The notes beneath the pieces were generated by a model, which did no database searches, had not been told where the DNA came from, and saw nothing but the letters and a program-made list of their open reading frames with translations. Of a stretch of 64,000 bases of DNA, positions 43,701-58,609 are shown one piece after another. Made by a program: the position numbers and the translations under genes. The first letter of the stretch is position 1. Each line of letters starts with the position of its first letter. Origin of the DNA: Embiotoca jacksoni (taxonomy: Eukaryota > Chordata > Actinopteri > Embiotocidae); the NCBI GenBank assembly GCA_022577435.1, contig JAKOON010000115.1, positions 62,001-126,000 of the forward strand. The letters run 5' to 3'.

Positions 43701-46199
43701 CCATCTGTTATCATGTATTTCCATTTGTCACCATGTGTTACCATCTGTGTTGTCATGTTACCATGTGATACCATGTGTTAACATGTGTTATCATGTGTTA
43801 CCATCTGTGTTGTCATGTGTTACCATGTGTGTTATCATGTGTTACCATGTGTGTTATCATGTTTACCATGTGTTATCATGTGTTCCCATCTGTTGTAACG
43901 TGTTACCATGTGTTATCATGTTTTACCATGTCTGTTATCATGTTACCACGTGTTACCATGTGTTATCATGCGTTACCATTTGTTGCCATGTGTTATCACG
44001 TATTACCATGTGTAACCACGTGGTACCATGGGCTACCATTTGTTACCATGTGTTATAATGTGTTTCCATGTGATACAGTGTGTTATCATGCGTTACCATG
44101 TTATCCTGTGTGTTATCGTGTGGTACAATGTGTTACCGTGTGTTATCATTTGTTATCGTGTGTTACCATGTGTTACCACGTGTTATCAAGTGTTACCATG
44201 TGTTATCATGCATTACAATGTATTATCATGTGTTACCATGTGTTACAATGTGTGAACACGTGTTACCATGTGTTTTATCATGTGTTACCATGTGATACTG
44301 TGTTACCATGTGTTTTATAATGTTTTATCATGTTACCATGTGATACTGTGTGTTACCATGTGTAAACATGTGTTATAGTCTTACCATGTCTGTTATCATG
44401 TGTTACCACGTGTTACCATGTGCTACCATGTGTTATCATGTTATCATGTGTTACCATGTGTTATCATGTATTCACATTTGTTAACATGTGTTACCATTTG
44501 TTACCATGTCTGTTATCAGGTGTTATCATGTGTTACCATGTGTTATCATGTGTTGCCATCTGTGTTATCATGTTAGCGTGTGTTGCCATGTCATCACGTG
44601 TTACCATGTGTTACCATGTGTGTTATCATGTGTTACCATGTGTTATCATGTGTTACCACGTGTTATCATGTGTTACCATCTGTTATCATGTATTTCCATT
44701 TGTCATCATGTGTTTCCATGTGTTACCATGCGTTATCATGCGTGTTATCATGTGTTGCCATGTTACCATGTGATACCATGTGTTAACATGTGTTATCATG
44801 TGTTATCATGTGTTACCATTTGTTACCATGTCTGTTATCATGTGTTACCATGTGTTATCATGTGTTACAATGTGTGAACATGTGTTACCATGTTATCACG
44901 TTTTACCATGTTATCATGTGTTTCCATCTGTGTTATCATGTGTTACCATGTTTCATCATGTGTGATCGTGTGGTACAATATGTTACCATATGTTTTATCA
45001 TGTGTTACCATGTTAGCATGTGATACTATGTGTTACCATGTGTTATCATGTTTTACCATGTCTGTTATCATGTGTTACCACGTGTTACCATGTGTTTCCA
45101 CGTGTTATCATGTGTTACCATGTGTTAACATGTTATCACGTGTAACCATGTGTTATTCTGTCTTACCATGTGTTATCATGTGTTACCATGTGTGTTATCA
45201 TGTGTTACCATGTGTTACCATGAGTGTTATCAGGCGTTACTGTGTTACCACGTGTTACCATGTGTTACCATTTGTTACCACTTGGTAACATGGGTTACCA
45301 TATGTTTCCACATGGTACCATGGGTTACCATGTGTAACCCTGTGTTATCATGTGTTACCATGTTATCATGTGTTACCATCTGTGTTATCATGTGTTATCG
45401 TGTTTGTTATCGTGTGGTACAATGTGTTATCATGTGTTACCATGTCTGTTATCACGTGGGCCCATACGTGTCATCATGTGTTACAATGTGTGTTATCATG
45501 TGTTACCATGTGTTATCATGTGTTGCCGTCTGTTATCATGTTAGCGTGTGTTGCCATGTCATCATGTGTTACCATGTGTTACCATGTGTTAGCATGTCTG
45601 TTATCATATGTTACCACGTGTTACCATGTGTTATCATGTATTACCATGTTTTAACATTTTACCATGTGTGTTATCATGTGTTCCCATGTGTTATCATGTG
45701 TTACCACGTGTGTTATCATGTGTTACCATGTGTTACCATGTGATACCATGTGTTAACATGTGTTATCATGTGTAACCATCTGTGTTGTCACGTGTTACCA
45801 TGTGTGTTATCATGTGTTACCACGTGTTCCCATGTGTTACCACGTGTTATCATGTGTTACCATGTGTTAACATGTTATCATGTGTAACCATGTGTTATTC
45901 TGTCTTACCATGTGTTATCATGTGTTACCATGCGTGTTATCATGTGTTACCATGTGTTACCATGAGTGTTTTCAGGCGTTACTGTGTTACCACGTGTTAC
46001 CATTTGTTACCACTTGGTACCATGGGTTACCATGTGTTACCCTGTGTTATCATGTGTTATCATGTTATCATGTGTTACCATCTGTTTTATCATGTGTTAT
46101 CGTGTTTGTTATCGTGTGGTACAATGTGTTACCATGTGTTACCACGTGTTATCATGTGTTATCATGTGTTACCATGTCTGTTATCACGTGGGCCCATAC

Positions 46200-49085
46200 G
46201 TGTCATCATGTGTTACAATGTGTGTTATCATGTGTTACCATGTGTTATCATGTGTTGCCGTCTGTTATCATGTTAGCGTGTGTTGCCATGTCATCATGTG
46301 TTGCCATGTGTTACCATGTGTTATCATGTTTTACCATGTCTGTTATCATGTGTTACCACGTGTTACCATGTGTTACCATGTGTTACCATGTGTTATCATG
46401 CGTTACCATGTTATCATGTGTGTTATCGTGTGGTACAATGTGTTACCGTGTGTTATCATTTGTTATCGTGTGTTACCATGTGTTACCACGTGTTATCATG
46501 TGTTATCATGTGTTACCATGTGTTACCATGTCTGTTATCATGTGTTACCATGTGTTATCGTGTGTTACAATGTGTGAACATGTGTTACCATGTTATCACG
46601 TTTTACCATGTTATCATGTGTTACCATTTGTGTTATCATGTGTTACCATGTTTTATCAGGTGTGATCGTGTGGTACAATGTGTTACCATATGTTTTATCA
46701 TGTGTTGCCATGTTAGCATGTGATCCTATGTGTTACCATGTGTTATCATGTTTTACCATGTCTGTTATCATGTGTTACCACGTGTTACCATGTGTTTCCA
46801 CGTGTTATCATGTGTTACCATGTGATAACATGTTATCATGTGTTACCATGTGTTATCATGTTATCACGTTTTACCATGTTACCATGTGTTACCATATGTT
46901 TTATCATGTGTTACCATGTTATCATGTTATACTATGTGTTAGCATGTGTTATCATGTTTTACCATGTGTTATTCTGTCTTACCATGTGTTATCATGTGTT
47001 ACCACGTTTTACCATGTTTTATCATGTGTAACCATGTGTTATTCTGTCTTACCATGTGTTAACATGTGTTACCATATCTGTTATCACGTGTTACAACATG
47101 TTATCATTTTTTATCACGTTTTATCATGCGTTACCATGTGTTGCCATGTGTTATCACGTATTACCATGTGTTACCACGTGGTACCATGGGTTACCATTTG
47201 TTACCATGTGTTATGTGTTTCCATGTGATACAGTGTGTTATCATGCGTTACCATGTTATCCTGTGTGTTATCGTGTGGTACAATGTGTTACCGTGTGTTA
47301 TCATTTGTTATCGTGTGTTACCATGTGTTACCACGTGTTATCAAGTGTTACCATGTGTTATCATGCATTACAATGTATTATCATGTGTTACAATGTGTGA
47401 ACACGTTTTACCATGTGTTTTATCATGTGTTACCATGTGATACTGTGTTACCATGTGTTTTATAGTGTTTTATCATGTTGCTATGTGATACTGTGTGTTA
47501 CCATGTGTAAACATGTGTTATAGTCTTACCATGTCTGTTATCATGTGTTACCACGTGTTACCATGTGTTACCATGTGTTAACATGTTATCATGTGTTACC
47601 ATGTGTTATCATGTGTTAACATGTGTTATCATGTGTTACCATGTGTCATCATGTGTTACAATGTGTGTTATCATGTGTTACCATGTGTTATCATGTGTTG
47701 CCGTCTGTTATCATGTTAGCGTGTGTTGCCATGTCATCATGTGTTGCCATGTGTTACCATGTGTTATCATGTTTTACCATGTCTGTTATCATGTGTTACC
47801 ACGTGTTACCATGTGTTACCATGTGTTACCATGTGTTATCATGCGTTACCATGTTATCATGTGTGTTATCGTGTGGTACAATGTGTTACCGTGTGTTATC
47901 ATTTGTTATCGTGTGTTACCATGTGTTACCACGTGTTATCATGTGTTATCATGTGTTACCATGTGTTACCATGTCTGTTATCATGTGTTACCATGTGTTA
48001 TCGTGTGTTACAATGTGTGAACATGTGTTACCATGTTATCACGTTTTACCATGTTATCATGTGTTACCATTTGTGTTATCATGTGTTACCATGTTTTATC
48101 AGGTGTGATCGTGTGGTACAATGTGTTACCATATGTTTTATCATGTGTTGCCATGTTAGCATGTGATCCTATGTGTTACCATGTGTTATCATGTTTTACC
48201 ATGTCTGTTATCATGTGTTACCACGTGTTACCATGTGTTTCCACGTGTTATCATGTGTTACCATGTGATAACATGTTATCATGTGTTACCATGTGTTATC
48301 ATGTTATCACGTTTTACCATGTTACCATGTGTTACCATATGTTTTATCATGTGTTACCATGTTATCATGTTATACTATGTGTTAGCATGTGTTATCATGT
48401 TTTACCATGTGTTATTCTGTCTTACCATGTGTTATCATGTGTTACCACGTTTTACCATGTTTTATCATGTGTAACCATGTGTTATTCTGTCTTACCATGT
48501 GTTAACATGTGTTACCATATCTGTTATCACGTGTTACAACATGTTATCATTTTTTATCACGTTTTATCATGCGTTACCATGTGTTGCCATGTGTTATCAC
48601 GTATTACCATGTGTTACCACGTGGTACCATGGGTTACCATTTGTTACCATGTGTTATGTGTTTCCATGTGATACAGTGTGTTATCATGCGTTACCATGTT
48701 ATCCTGTGTGTTATCGTGTGGTACAATGTGTTACCGTGTGTTATCATTTGTTATCGTGTGTTACCATGTGTTACCACGTGTTATCAAGTGTTACCATGTG
48801 TTATCATGCATTACAATGTATTATCATGTGTTACAATGTGTGAACACGTTTTACCATGTGTTTTATCATGTGTTACCATGTGATACTGTGTTACCATGTG
48901 TTTTATAGTGTTTTATCATGTTGCTATGTGATACTGTGTGTTACCATGTGTAAACATGTGTTATAGTCTTACCATGTCTGTTATCATGTGTTACCACGTG
49001 TTACCATGTGTTACCATGTGTTAACATGTTATCATGTGTTACCATGTGTTATCATGTGTTAACATGTGTTATCATGTGTTACCAT
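46200..49085. repeat. Tandem duplication, exact period 1,443 bp (block A')
   Basis: This is the +32,057 counterpart of 14,143-17,028, with the same internal junction, at about 47,643. Confidence 0.9.
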
Positions 49086-49589
49086 CTGTGTTGTCATGTG
49101 TTACCATGTGTGTTATCATGTGTTACCATGTGTGTTATCATGTTTACCATGTGTTATCATGTGTTCCCATCTGTTATAACGTGTTACCATGTGTTATCAT
49201 CTGTTACCATGTCTTAACATGTCTTACCATTTCTGTTATCATGTGCTACAACATGTTATCATTTTTTACCATGTGTAATCATGTGTTACCATGTGTTATC
49301 ATGTTTTACCACGTGTTTCCATGTGTTATCAGGTGTTTCCACGTGTTACCATGATTGTTATCAGGCGTTACCGTGTTACCATGTGTTACCATGTGTTGTA
49401 ATGTGTTTCCATGTGATACCATGTGTAATCATGCGTGACCATGTTATCACGTGTGTTATCGTGGTGGTACAATGTGTTACCGTGTGTTATCATTTGTTAT
49501 CGTGTGTTACCATGTGTTACCACGTGTTATCATGTGTTATCATGTGTTACCATTTGATACCATGTCTGTTATCATGTGTTACCATGTGT

Positions 49590-52500
49590 TATCATGTGTT
49601 ACAATGTGTGAACATGTGTTACCATGTTATCACGTTTTTCCATGTTATCATGTGTTTCCATCTGTGTTATCATGTGTTACCATGTTTTGTCATGTGTGAT
49701 CGTGTGGTACAATGTGTTACCATGTGTTACCACGTGTTATCATGTGTTATCATGTGTTGCCATGTGTGTTATCATGTGTTACCACGTGTTATCATGTGTT
49801 ACCATCTGTGTTATCATGTGTAACCATGTCTGTTATCACGTGGGCCCATATGTGTCATCATGTGTTACAATGTGTGTTATCATGTGTGACCACGTGTTAT
49901 CATGTGTTGCCATCTGTGTTATCGTGTTAGCGTGTGTTGCCATGTCATCATGTGTTACCATGTGTTACCATGTGTTTCCATGTCAGTTATCATATTTTAC
50001 CACATGTTACCATGTGTTATCATGTATTACCATGTTTTAACATGTGTTACCATCTGTGTTATCATGTTTCCATCTGTCATCATTTGTTACCATGTGTTAC
50101 CATTTGTTATCAAGTGTTACCATGTCTGTTATCATATGTTAACACGTGTTAGCATAGGTAGGTAAGGTTGGTATTTACTTCATTAATCCCCGCGATGAAA
50201 TTGTTTCACTACAGCAGCATACAGAAGCAACAAGATAATAATAGAAATAAAAGAATAAAATAATAGAACAGAATAGAATATAGAAAACAATAACATAGGT
50301 GTTATCATGTGTTGCCATGTCTGTTTTCACGTGGTCCCATCTGTTATACGATGTGTCAACATATGTAACCATGTGTTAACATGTGTTTCCACCTGTTACC
50401 ATCTGTTACCATGTGTTATCAGGTTTTACCACGTGTTACCATGTGTTACCATGTGTTATCATGTATTCACATTTGTTAACATGTTTTACCATGTGTTACC
50501 ATGTCTGTTATCATGTGTTATCATGTGTTACCATGTGTTATCATGTGTTGCCATCTGTGTTATCATGTTAGCGTGTGTTGCCATGTCATCACGTGTTACC
50601 ATGTGTTACCATGTGTGTTATCATGTGTTACCATGTGTTATCATGTGTTACCACGTGTGCTATCATGTGTTACCATCTGTTATCATGTATTTCCATTTGT
50701 CATCATGTGTTTCCATGTGTTACCATGCGTTATCATGCGTGTTATCATGTGTTGCCATGTTACCATGTGATACCATGTGTTAACATGTGTTATCATGTGA
50801 TACCATCTGTGTTGTCATGTGTTACCATGTGTGTTATCATGTGTTACCATGTGTGTTTTCATGTTTACCATGTGTTATCATGTGTTCCCATCTGTTATAA
50901 CGTGTTACCATGTATTATCATGTGTTACCACGTGTTGCCATGATTGTTATCAGGCGTTACCATGTGTTACCACGTGGTACCATGCGTTACCATGTGTTAC
51001 CATGTGTTATCACGTATTATCATGTGTTACCACGTGGTACCATGGGTTACCATTTGTTACCATGTGTTATAACGTGTTTCCATGTGATACCGTGTGTTAT
51101 CATGCGTTACCATGTTATCCTGTGTGTTATCGTGTGGTACAATGTGTTACCGTGTGTTATCATTTGTTATCGTGTGCTACCATGTGTTACCACATGTTGT
51201 CAAGTGTTACCACGTGTTTTCATGCATTACAAAGTATTATCATGTGTTACCATGTTTTACAATGTGTGAACACGTGATACCATGTGTTTTATCATGATTT
51301 ACCATGTGATACTGTGTTTCCATGTGTTTTATAATGTGTTATCATGTTACCATGTGATAATGTGTGTTACCATGTGTAAACATGTGTTATAGTCTTACCA
51401 TGTCTGTTATCATGTGTTACCACGTGTTACCATGTGTTACCATGTGATACCATGTGTTAACATGTGTTATCATGTGTTACCATCTGTGTTGTCACGTGTT
51501 ACCATGTGTGTTATCATGTGTTACCATGTGTGTTATCATGTTTACCACGTGTTATCATGTGTTCCCATCTGTTATAATATGTTACCATGTGCTATCATCT
51601 GTCACCATGTCTTAACATGTCTTACCATTTCTGTTATCATGTGCTACAACATGTTATCATTTTTTACCATGTGTAAACATGTGTTATTATGTCTTACCAT
51701 GTGTTATCATGTGTTACCATGCATGTTATCATGTGTTACCATGTGTTACCATGAGTGTTATCAGGCGTTACCGTGTTTCCATGTGTTACCATGTGTTACC
51801 ATTTGTTTCCGCTTGGTACCATGGGTTACCATATGTTACCACATGGTACCATGGGTTACCATGTGTTACCCTGTGTTATCATGTGCTACCATGTTATCAT
51901 GTGTTACCATCTGTGTTATCATGTGTTATCGTGTTTGTTATCGTTTGGTACAATGTGTTACCATGTGTTACCACGTGTTATCATGTGTTATCATGTGTTA
52001 CCATGTCTGTTATCACGTGGGTCCATATGTGTCATCATGTGTTACAACGTGTTATCATGTGTTACCATGTGTTACCATGTCTGTTATCATATGTTACCAC
52101 GTGTTACCATTTGTTATCATGTATTACCATGTTTTAACATGTGTTACCATGTCTGTTATCATGTGCTACCATGTGTTATCATGTGTTACCATCTGTTATC
52201 ATGTATTTCCATTTGTCATCATGTGTTTCCATGTGTTACCATTTGTTATCATGCGTGTTATCACGCGTGTTATCATGTCTTACCATGTATTATCATGTGT
52301 TACCATGTGTGAACACGTGTTACCATTTGTCATCATGTGTTACCATGTTACCATGTGATATTGTGTTTCCGTGTGTAAACATGTTATTTTCTTACCATGT
52401 CTGTAATCATGTGTTACCATGTGTTACCATGTGTGTTATAATGTTTTAACATGTGTTATCATGTGTTACCACGCGTGTTATCATGTGTTACCATGTGTTA

Positions 52501-54980
52501 CCATGTGATACCATGTGTTAACATGTGTTACCATGTCTGTTATCACGTGGTCCCATCTCTGTTATCATGTGTTACCATGCGTATTATCATGTGTTACCAT
52601 GTGTTATCATGTTTTACCATGTCTGTTAACATGTGTTACCACGTATTACCATGAGTGTTATCAGGCGTTACCGTGTTACCATGTGTTACCATGTGTTACC
52701 ATTTGTTACCACTTGGTACCATGGGTTACCATATGTTACCACATTGTACCATGTGTTACCATGTGTTACCATGTTATCACGTGTTACCATCTGTGTTATC
52801 ATGTGTTATCGTGTTTGTTATCGTGTGGTACAATGTGTTACCATGTGTTTCCACGTGTTATCATGTGTTATCATGCGTGACCATGTTATCACGTGTGTTA
52901 TCGTGTGGTACAATGTGTTATCATGTGTTACAATGTGTGAACATGTGTTACCATGTTATCACGTTTTACCATGTTATCATGTGTTTCCATCTGTGTTATC
53001 ATGTGTTACCATGTTTCATCATGTGTGATCGTGTGGTACAATGTGTTACCATATGTTTTATCATGTGTTACCATGTTAGCATGTGATACTATGTGTTACC
53101 ATGTGTTATCATGTTTAACCATGTCTGTTATCATGTGTTACCACGTGTTACCATGTGTTTCCACGTGTTATCATGTGTTACCATGTGTTAACATGTTATC
53201 ACGTATAACCATGTGTTATTCTGTCTTACCATGTGTTATCATGTGTTACCATGTGTGTTATCATGTGTTACCATGTGTTACCATGAGTGTTATCAGGCGT
53301 TACTGTGTTACCACGTGTTACCATGTGTTACCATTTGTTACCACTTGGTACCATGGGTTACCATATGTTACCACATGGTACCATGGGTTACCATGTGTAA
53401 CCCTGTGTTATCATGTGTTACCATGTTATCATGTGTTACCATCTGTGTAATCATGTGTTATCGTGTTTGTTATCGTGTGGTACAATGTGTTATCATGTGT
53501 TACCATGTCTGTTATCACGTGGGCCCATACGTGTCATCATGTGTTACAATGTGTTATCATGTGTTACCATGTGTTATCATGTGTTGCCGTCTGTTATCAT
53601 GTTAGCGTGTGTTGCCATGTCATCATGTGTTACCACGTGTTATCATGTGTTATCACGTGTTACCATGTGTTACCATGTCTGTTTTCATGTGTTACCATGT
53701 GTTATCATGTGTTACAATGTGTGAACATGTGTTACCATGTTATCACGTTTTACCATGTTATCATGTGTTACCATCTGTGTTATCAAGTGTTACCATGTTT
53801 TATCATGTGTGATCGTGTGGTACAATGTGTTACCATATGTTTTATCATGTGTTACCATGTTAGCATGTGATATTGTGTTACCATGTGTAATCATGTTTTA
53901 CCATGTCTGTTATCATGTGTTACCACGTGTTACCATGTGTTACCACGTGTTATCATGTGTTACCATGTGTTAACATGTTATCATGTGTTACCATGTGTTA
54001 TCATGTGTTACAATGTGTGAACATGTGTTACCATGTTATCACATTTTACCATGTGTTACCATGTGTTACCATCTGTGTTATCATGTGTTACCATGTTTTA
54101 TCATGTGTGTTTTCGTGTTGTACAATGTGTTACCATATGTTTTATCATGTGTTACCATGTTATCATGTTATACTATGTGTTACCATGTGTTATCATGTTT
54201 TACCATGTCTGTTACCATGTGTTACCACCTGTTACAATGTGTTATCATGTGTTACCATGTGTTACCATGTGTTATCATTTGTTACGATGTGTTAACATGT
54301 GTTACCATATCTGTTATCATGTGCTACAACATGTTATCATTTTTTACCATGTGTTATCATGGGTAACCATGTGTTATTATGTCTTACCATGTGTTATCAT
54401 GTGTTACCATGCGTGTTATCATGTGTTACCTTGTGTTATCATGTTTTACAATGTCTGTTATCATGTGTTACCACGTGTTACCATGTGTTATTATATGTTA
54501 TCACGTGTTACCATGATTGTTATCAGGCGTTACCGTGTTACCATGTGTTACCACGTGGTACCATGCGTTACCATGTGTTACCATGTGTTATCATGTGTTA
54601 CCATGTGTTATCACGTGTTACCATGGGTTACCATGTGTTACCATGTGTTATAATGTGTTTCCATGTGATACTATGTGTTATCATGCGTTACCATGTTATC
54701 ATGTGTGTTATCGTGTGGTGCAATGTGTTACCTTGTGTTATCATTTGTTATCGTGTGTTACCATGTGTTACCACGTGTTATCATGTGTTATCATGTGTTA
54801 TCATGCATTACAATGTGTTATCATGTGTTACCATGTGTTACTATGTGTGAACACGTGTTACCATGTGTTTTATCATGTGTTACCATGTGGTACTGTGTTA
54901 CCATGTGTAAACATGTGTTATAGTCTTAACATGTCTGTTATCATGTGTTGCAATGCGTGTTATCACGTATTACCACGTGT
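49590..54980. repeat. 5.4-kb segmental duplication, copy B1
   Basis: This block recurs at about 58,610-64,000 with a constant offset of 9,020 bp. I found three single-base differences: G/A at 50,146, C/T at 51,073 and A/T at 51,233 (B1 base first). The first two are CpG-type transitions. To the left, homology continues with more differences (about 49,340-49,590) and a one-base shift near 49,464. To the right, the matching partner is cut by the window end. Confidence 0.9.
50156..50292 (+). mobile_element. Embedded retroposon-like fragment, copy 11 (variant subtype)
   Basis: A distinct subtype carrying ACTTCATTAATCCCCGCGATG, AAAGAATAAAATAATAG and GAACAGAATAG, where the other copies have TTTATT, CGCGGTG, AAATAATAAAATAATAG and GAATAGAATAG. 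The left flank reads TTAGCATAGGT and the right flank TTTAGAA-free TAACATAGGTGTTATC, so near-identical 10-bp words border the element and may be a target-site duplication. The downstream module resembles that of copies 2 and 10. Confidence 0.7.
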
Positions 54981-57437
54981 CATCATGTATTACCATTTTA
55001 CAATGTGATACTATGTGTTACCATGTGTAAACATGTTATTTTCTTACCATGTCTGTTATCATGTGTTACCACGTGTTATCATTTTTGACCGTGTTACCAC
55101 GTATTACCATGTGTTATCATGTATTACCATGTGTTAACATGTGTTACCATGTGTGTTATCATGTATTACCATGTGTTAACATGTGTTACCATGTGTGTTA
55201 TCATGTGTTACCATGTGTTATCATGTGTGTTATCCTGTGTTACCATGTGTTATCATGTATTAACATTTGCTAACATATGTTACCATGTGTGTTATCATGT
55301 TACCATGTGTGACCATGTTTTTTAACGTGTTACCATGTTACCACGTGTTACCATGTGTTATCATGTATTACCATGTGTGTTATCATGTCTTACCATCTGT
55401 GTTATCATGTTAGCGTGTGTTGCCATGTCATCATGTGTTACCATGTGTTAGCATGTGTTACCATGTCAGTTATCATATGTTACCACGTGTTACCATGTGT
55501 TATCATGTATTACCATGTTTTAACATGTGTTACCGTGTGTTATCATTTGTTATCGTGTTACCATGTGTTACCACGTGTTATCATGTGTTATCACGTGTTA
55601 CCATGTGTTACCATGTCTGTTATCATGTGTTACCATGTGTTATCATGTGTTACAATGTGTGAACATGTGTTACCATGTTATCACGTTTTACCATGTTATC
55701 ATGTGTTACCATCTGTGTTATCAAGTGTTACCATGTTTTATCATGTGTGATCGTGTGGTACAATGTGTTACCATATGTTTTATCATGTGTTACCATGTTA
55801 TCATGTTATACTATGTGTTACCATGTGTTATCATGTTTTACCATGTCTGTTACCATGTGTTACCACCTGTTACAATGTGTTATCATGTGTTACCATGTGT
55901 TACCATGTGTTATCATTTGTTACGATGTGTTAACATGTGTTACCATATCTGTTATCATGTGCTACAACATGTTATCATTTTTTACCATGTGTTATCATGG
56001 GTAACCATGTGTTATTATGTCTTACCATGTGTTATCATGTGTTACCATGCGTGTTATCATGTGTTACCTTGTGTTATCATGTTTTACAATGTCTGTTATC
56101 ATGTGTTACCACGTGTTACCATGTGTTATTATATGTTATCACGTGTTACCATGATTGTTATCAGGCGTTACCGTGTTACCATGTGTTACCACGTGGTACC
56201 ATGCGTTACCATGTGTTACCATGTGTTATCATGTGTTACCATGTGTTATCACGTGTTACCATGGGTTACCATGTGTTACCATGTGTTATAATGTGTTTCC
56301 ATGTGATACTATGTGTTATCATGCGTTACCATGTTATCATGTGTGTTATCGTGTGGTGCAATGTGTTACCTTGTGTTATCATTTGTTATCGTGTGTTACC
56401 ATGTGTTACCACGTGTTATCATGTGTTATCATGTGTTATCATGCATTACAATGTGTTATCATGTGTTACCATGTGTTACTATGTGTGAACACGTGTTACC
56501 ATGTGTTTTATCATGTGTTACCATGTGGTACTGTGTTACCATGTGTAAACATGTGTTATAGTCTTAACATGTCTGTTATCATGTGTTGCAATGCGTGTTA
56601 TCACGTATTACCACGTGTCATCATGTATTACCATTTTACAATGTGATACTATGTGTTACCATGTGTAAACATGTTATTTTCTTACCATGTCTGTTATCAT
56701 GTGTTACCACGTGTTATCATTTTTGACCGTGTTACCACGTATTACCATGTGTTATCATGTATTACCATGTGTTAACATGTGTTACCATGTGTGTTATCAT
56801 GTATTACCATGTGTTAACATGTGTTACCATGTGTGTTATCATGTGTTACCATGTGTTATCATGTGTGTTATCCTGTGTTACCATGTGTTATCATGTATTA
56901 ACATTTGCTAACATATGTTACCATGTGTGTTATCATGTTACCATGTGTGACCATGTTTTTTAACGTGTTACCATGTTACCACGTGTTACCATGTGTTATC
57001 ATGTATTACCATGTGTGTTATCATGTCTTACCATCTGTGTTATCATGTTAGCGTGTGTTGCCATGTCATCATGTGTTACCATGTGTTAGCATGTGTTACC
57101 ATGTCAGTTATCATATGTTACCACGTGTTACCATGTGTTATCATGTATTACCATGTTTTAACATGTGTTACCGTGTGTTATCATTTGTTATCGTGTTACC
57201 ATGTGTTACCACGTGTTATCATGTGTTATCACGTGTTACCATGTGTTACCATGTCTGTTATCATGTGTTACCATGTGTTATCATGTGTTACAATGTGTGA
57301 ACATGTGTTACCATGTTATCACGTTTTACCATGTTATCATGTGTTACCATCTGTGTTATCAAGTGTTACCATGTTTTATCATGTGTGATCGTGTGGTACA
57401 ATGTGTTACCATATGTTTTATCATGTGTTACCATGTT
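54121..57437. repeat. Tandem duplication, exact period 1,638 bp
   Basis: 54,121-55,799 and 55,759-57,437 match at a shift of 1,638 bp, with about 40 bp shared at the crossover. The left flank of the first copy reads GTGTTTTCGTGTTG before TACAATG. The second copy instead has GTGTGATCGTGTGG, as at about 53,810. The last base of homology distinguishes CCATGTTATC from CCATGTTAGC. These edges fit unequal crossing-over inside a short shared module. Confidence 0.9.
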
Positions 57438-58609
57438 AGCATGTGATACTGTGTTACCATGTGTAATCATGTTTTACCATGTCTGTTATCATGTGTTACC
57501 ACGTGTTACCATGTGTTACCACGTGTTATCATGTGTTACCATGTGTTAACATGTTATCATGTGTTACCATGTGTTATCATGTGTGTTATCGTGTTGTACA
57601 ATGTGTTACCATATGTTTTATCATGTGTTACCATCTGTGTTATCATGTGTTATCGTGTTTGTTATCGTGTTGTACAATGTGTTACCATGTGTTACCACGT
57701 GTTGTCATGTGTTATCATGTGTTCCCATGTCTGTTATCACGTGGGGCCATACGTGTCATCATGTGTTATAATGTGTGTTATCATGTGTTACCATGTGTTA
57801 TCATGTGTTGCCGTCTATTATCATGTTAGCGTGTGTTGCCATGTCATCATGTGTTACCATGTGTTACCATGTGTTAGCATGTCTGTTATCATATGTTACC
57901 ACGTGTTACCATGTGTTATCATGTATTACCATGTTTTAACATGTGTTACCATGTGTGTTATCATGTGTTACCATGTGTTATCATGTGTTACCACGTGTGT
58001 TATCATGTGTTACCATGTGATACCATGTGTTAACATGTGTGATCATGTGTTACCATGTGTTGTCACGTGTTACCATGTGTGTTATCATGTGTTACCATGT
58101 GTGTTATCATGTTTACCATGTGTTATCATGTGTTCCCATCTGTTATAACGTGTTACCATGTGTTATCATCTGTTACCATGTGTTATCATGTCTTACCATT
58201 TCTGTTATCATGTGCTACAACATGTTTTCATTTTTTACCACGTGCTATCATGTGTAACCATGTGTTATTATGTCTTACCATGTGTTATCATGTTTTACCA
58301 TGTCTGTTATCATGTGTTACGACGTGTTACCATGTGTTATCATGTGTTACCACGTGTTACCATGATTGTTATCAGGCGTTACCGTGTTACCATGTGTTAC
58401 CATGTATTACCATGTGTTATAATGTGTTTCCATGTGATACCATGTGTTATCATGCGTTACCATGTTATCATGTGTGTTATCGTGTGGTACAATGTGTAAC
58501 CGTGTGTTATCATTTGTTATCGTGTGTTACCATGTGTTACCACGTGTTATCATGTGTTATCATGTGTTACCATGTGTTACCATGTCTGTTATCATGTGTT
58601 ACCATGTGT

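Larger units (their letters stand above)
32058..49791. repeat. 17.7-kb segmental duplication, copy A' (right)
   Basis: This is the second copy of the block at 1-17,734. It carries the same two element insertions (33,507 and 34,891) and the same internal 985- and 1,443-bp tandem duplications. It must therefore have been copied after those smaller duplications arose. The constant offset means no net indel separates the copies over 17.7 kb, which is striking for a slippage-prone satellite. It is either a very recent unequal exchange or an assembly duplication. Confidence 0.93.
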
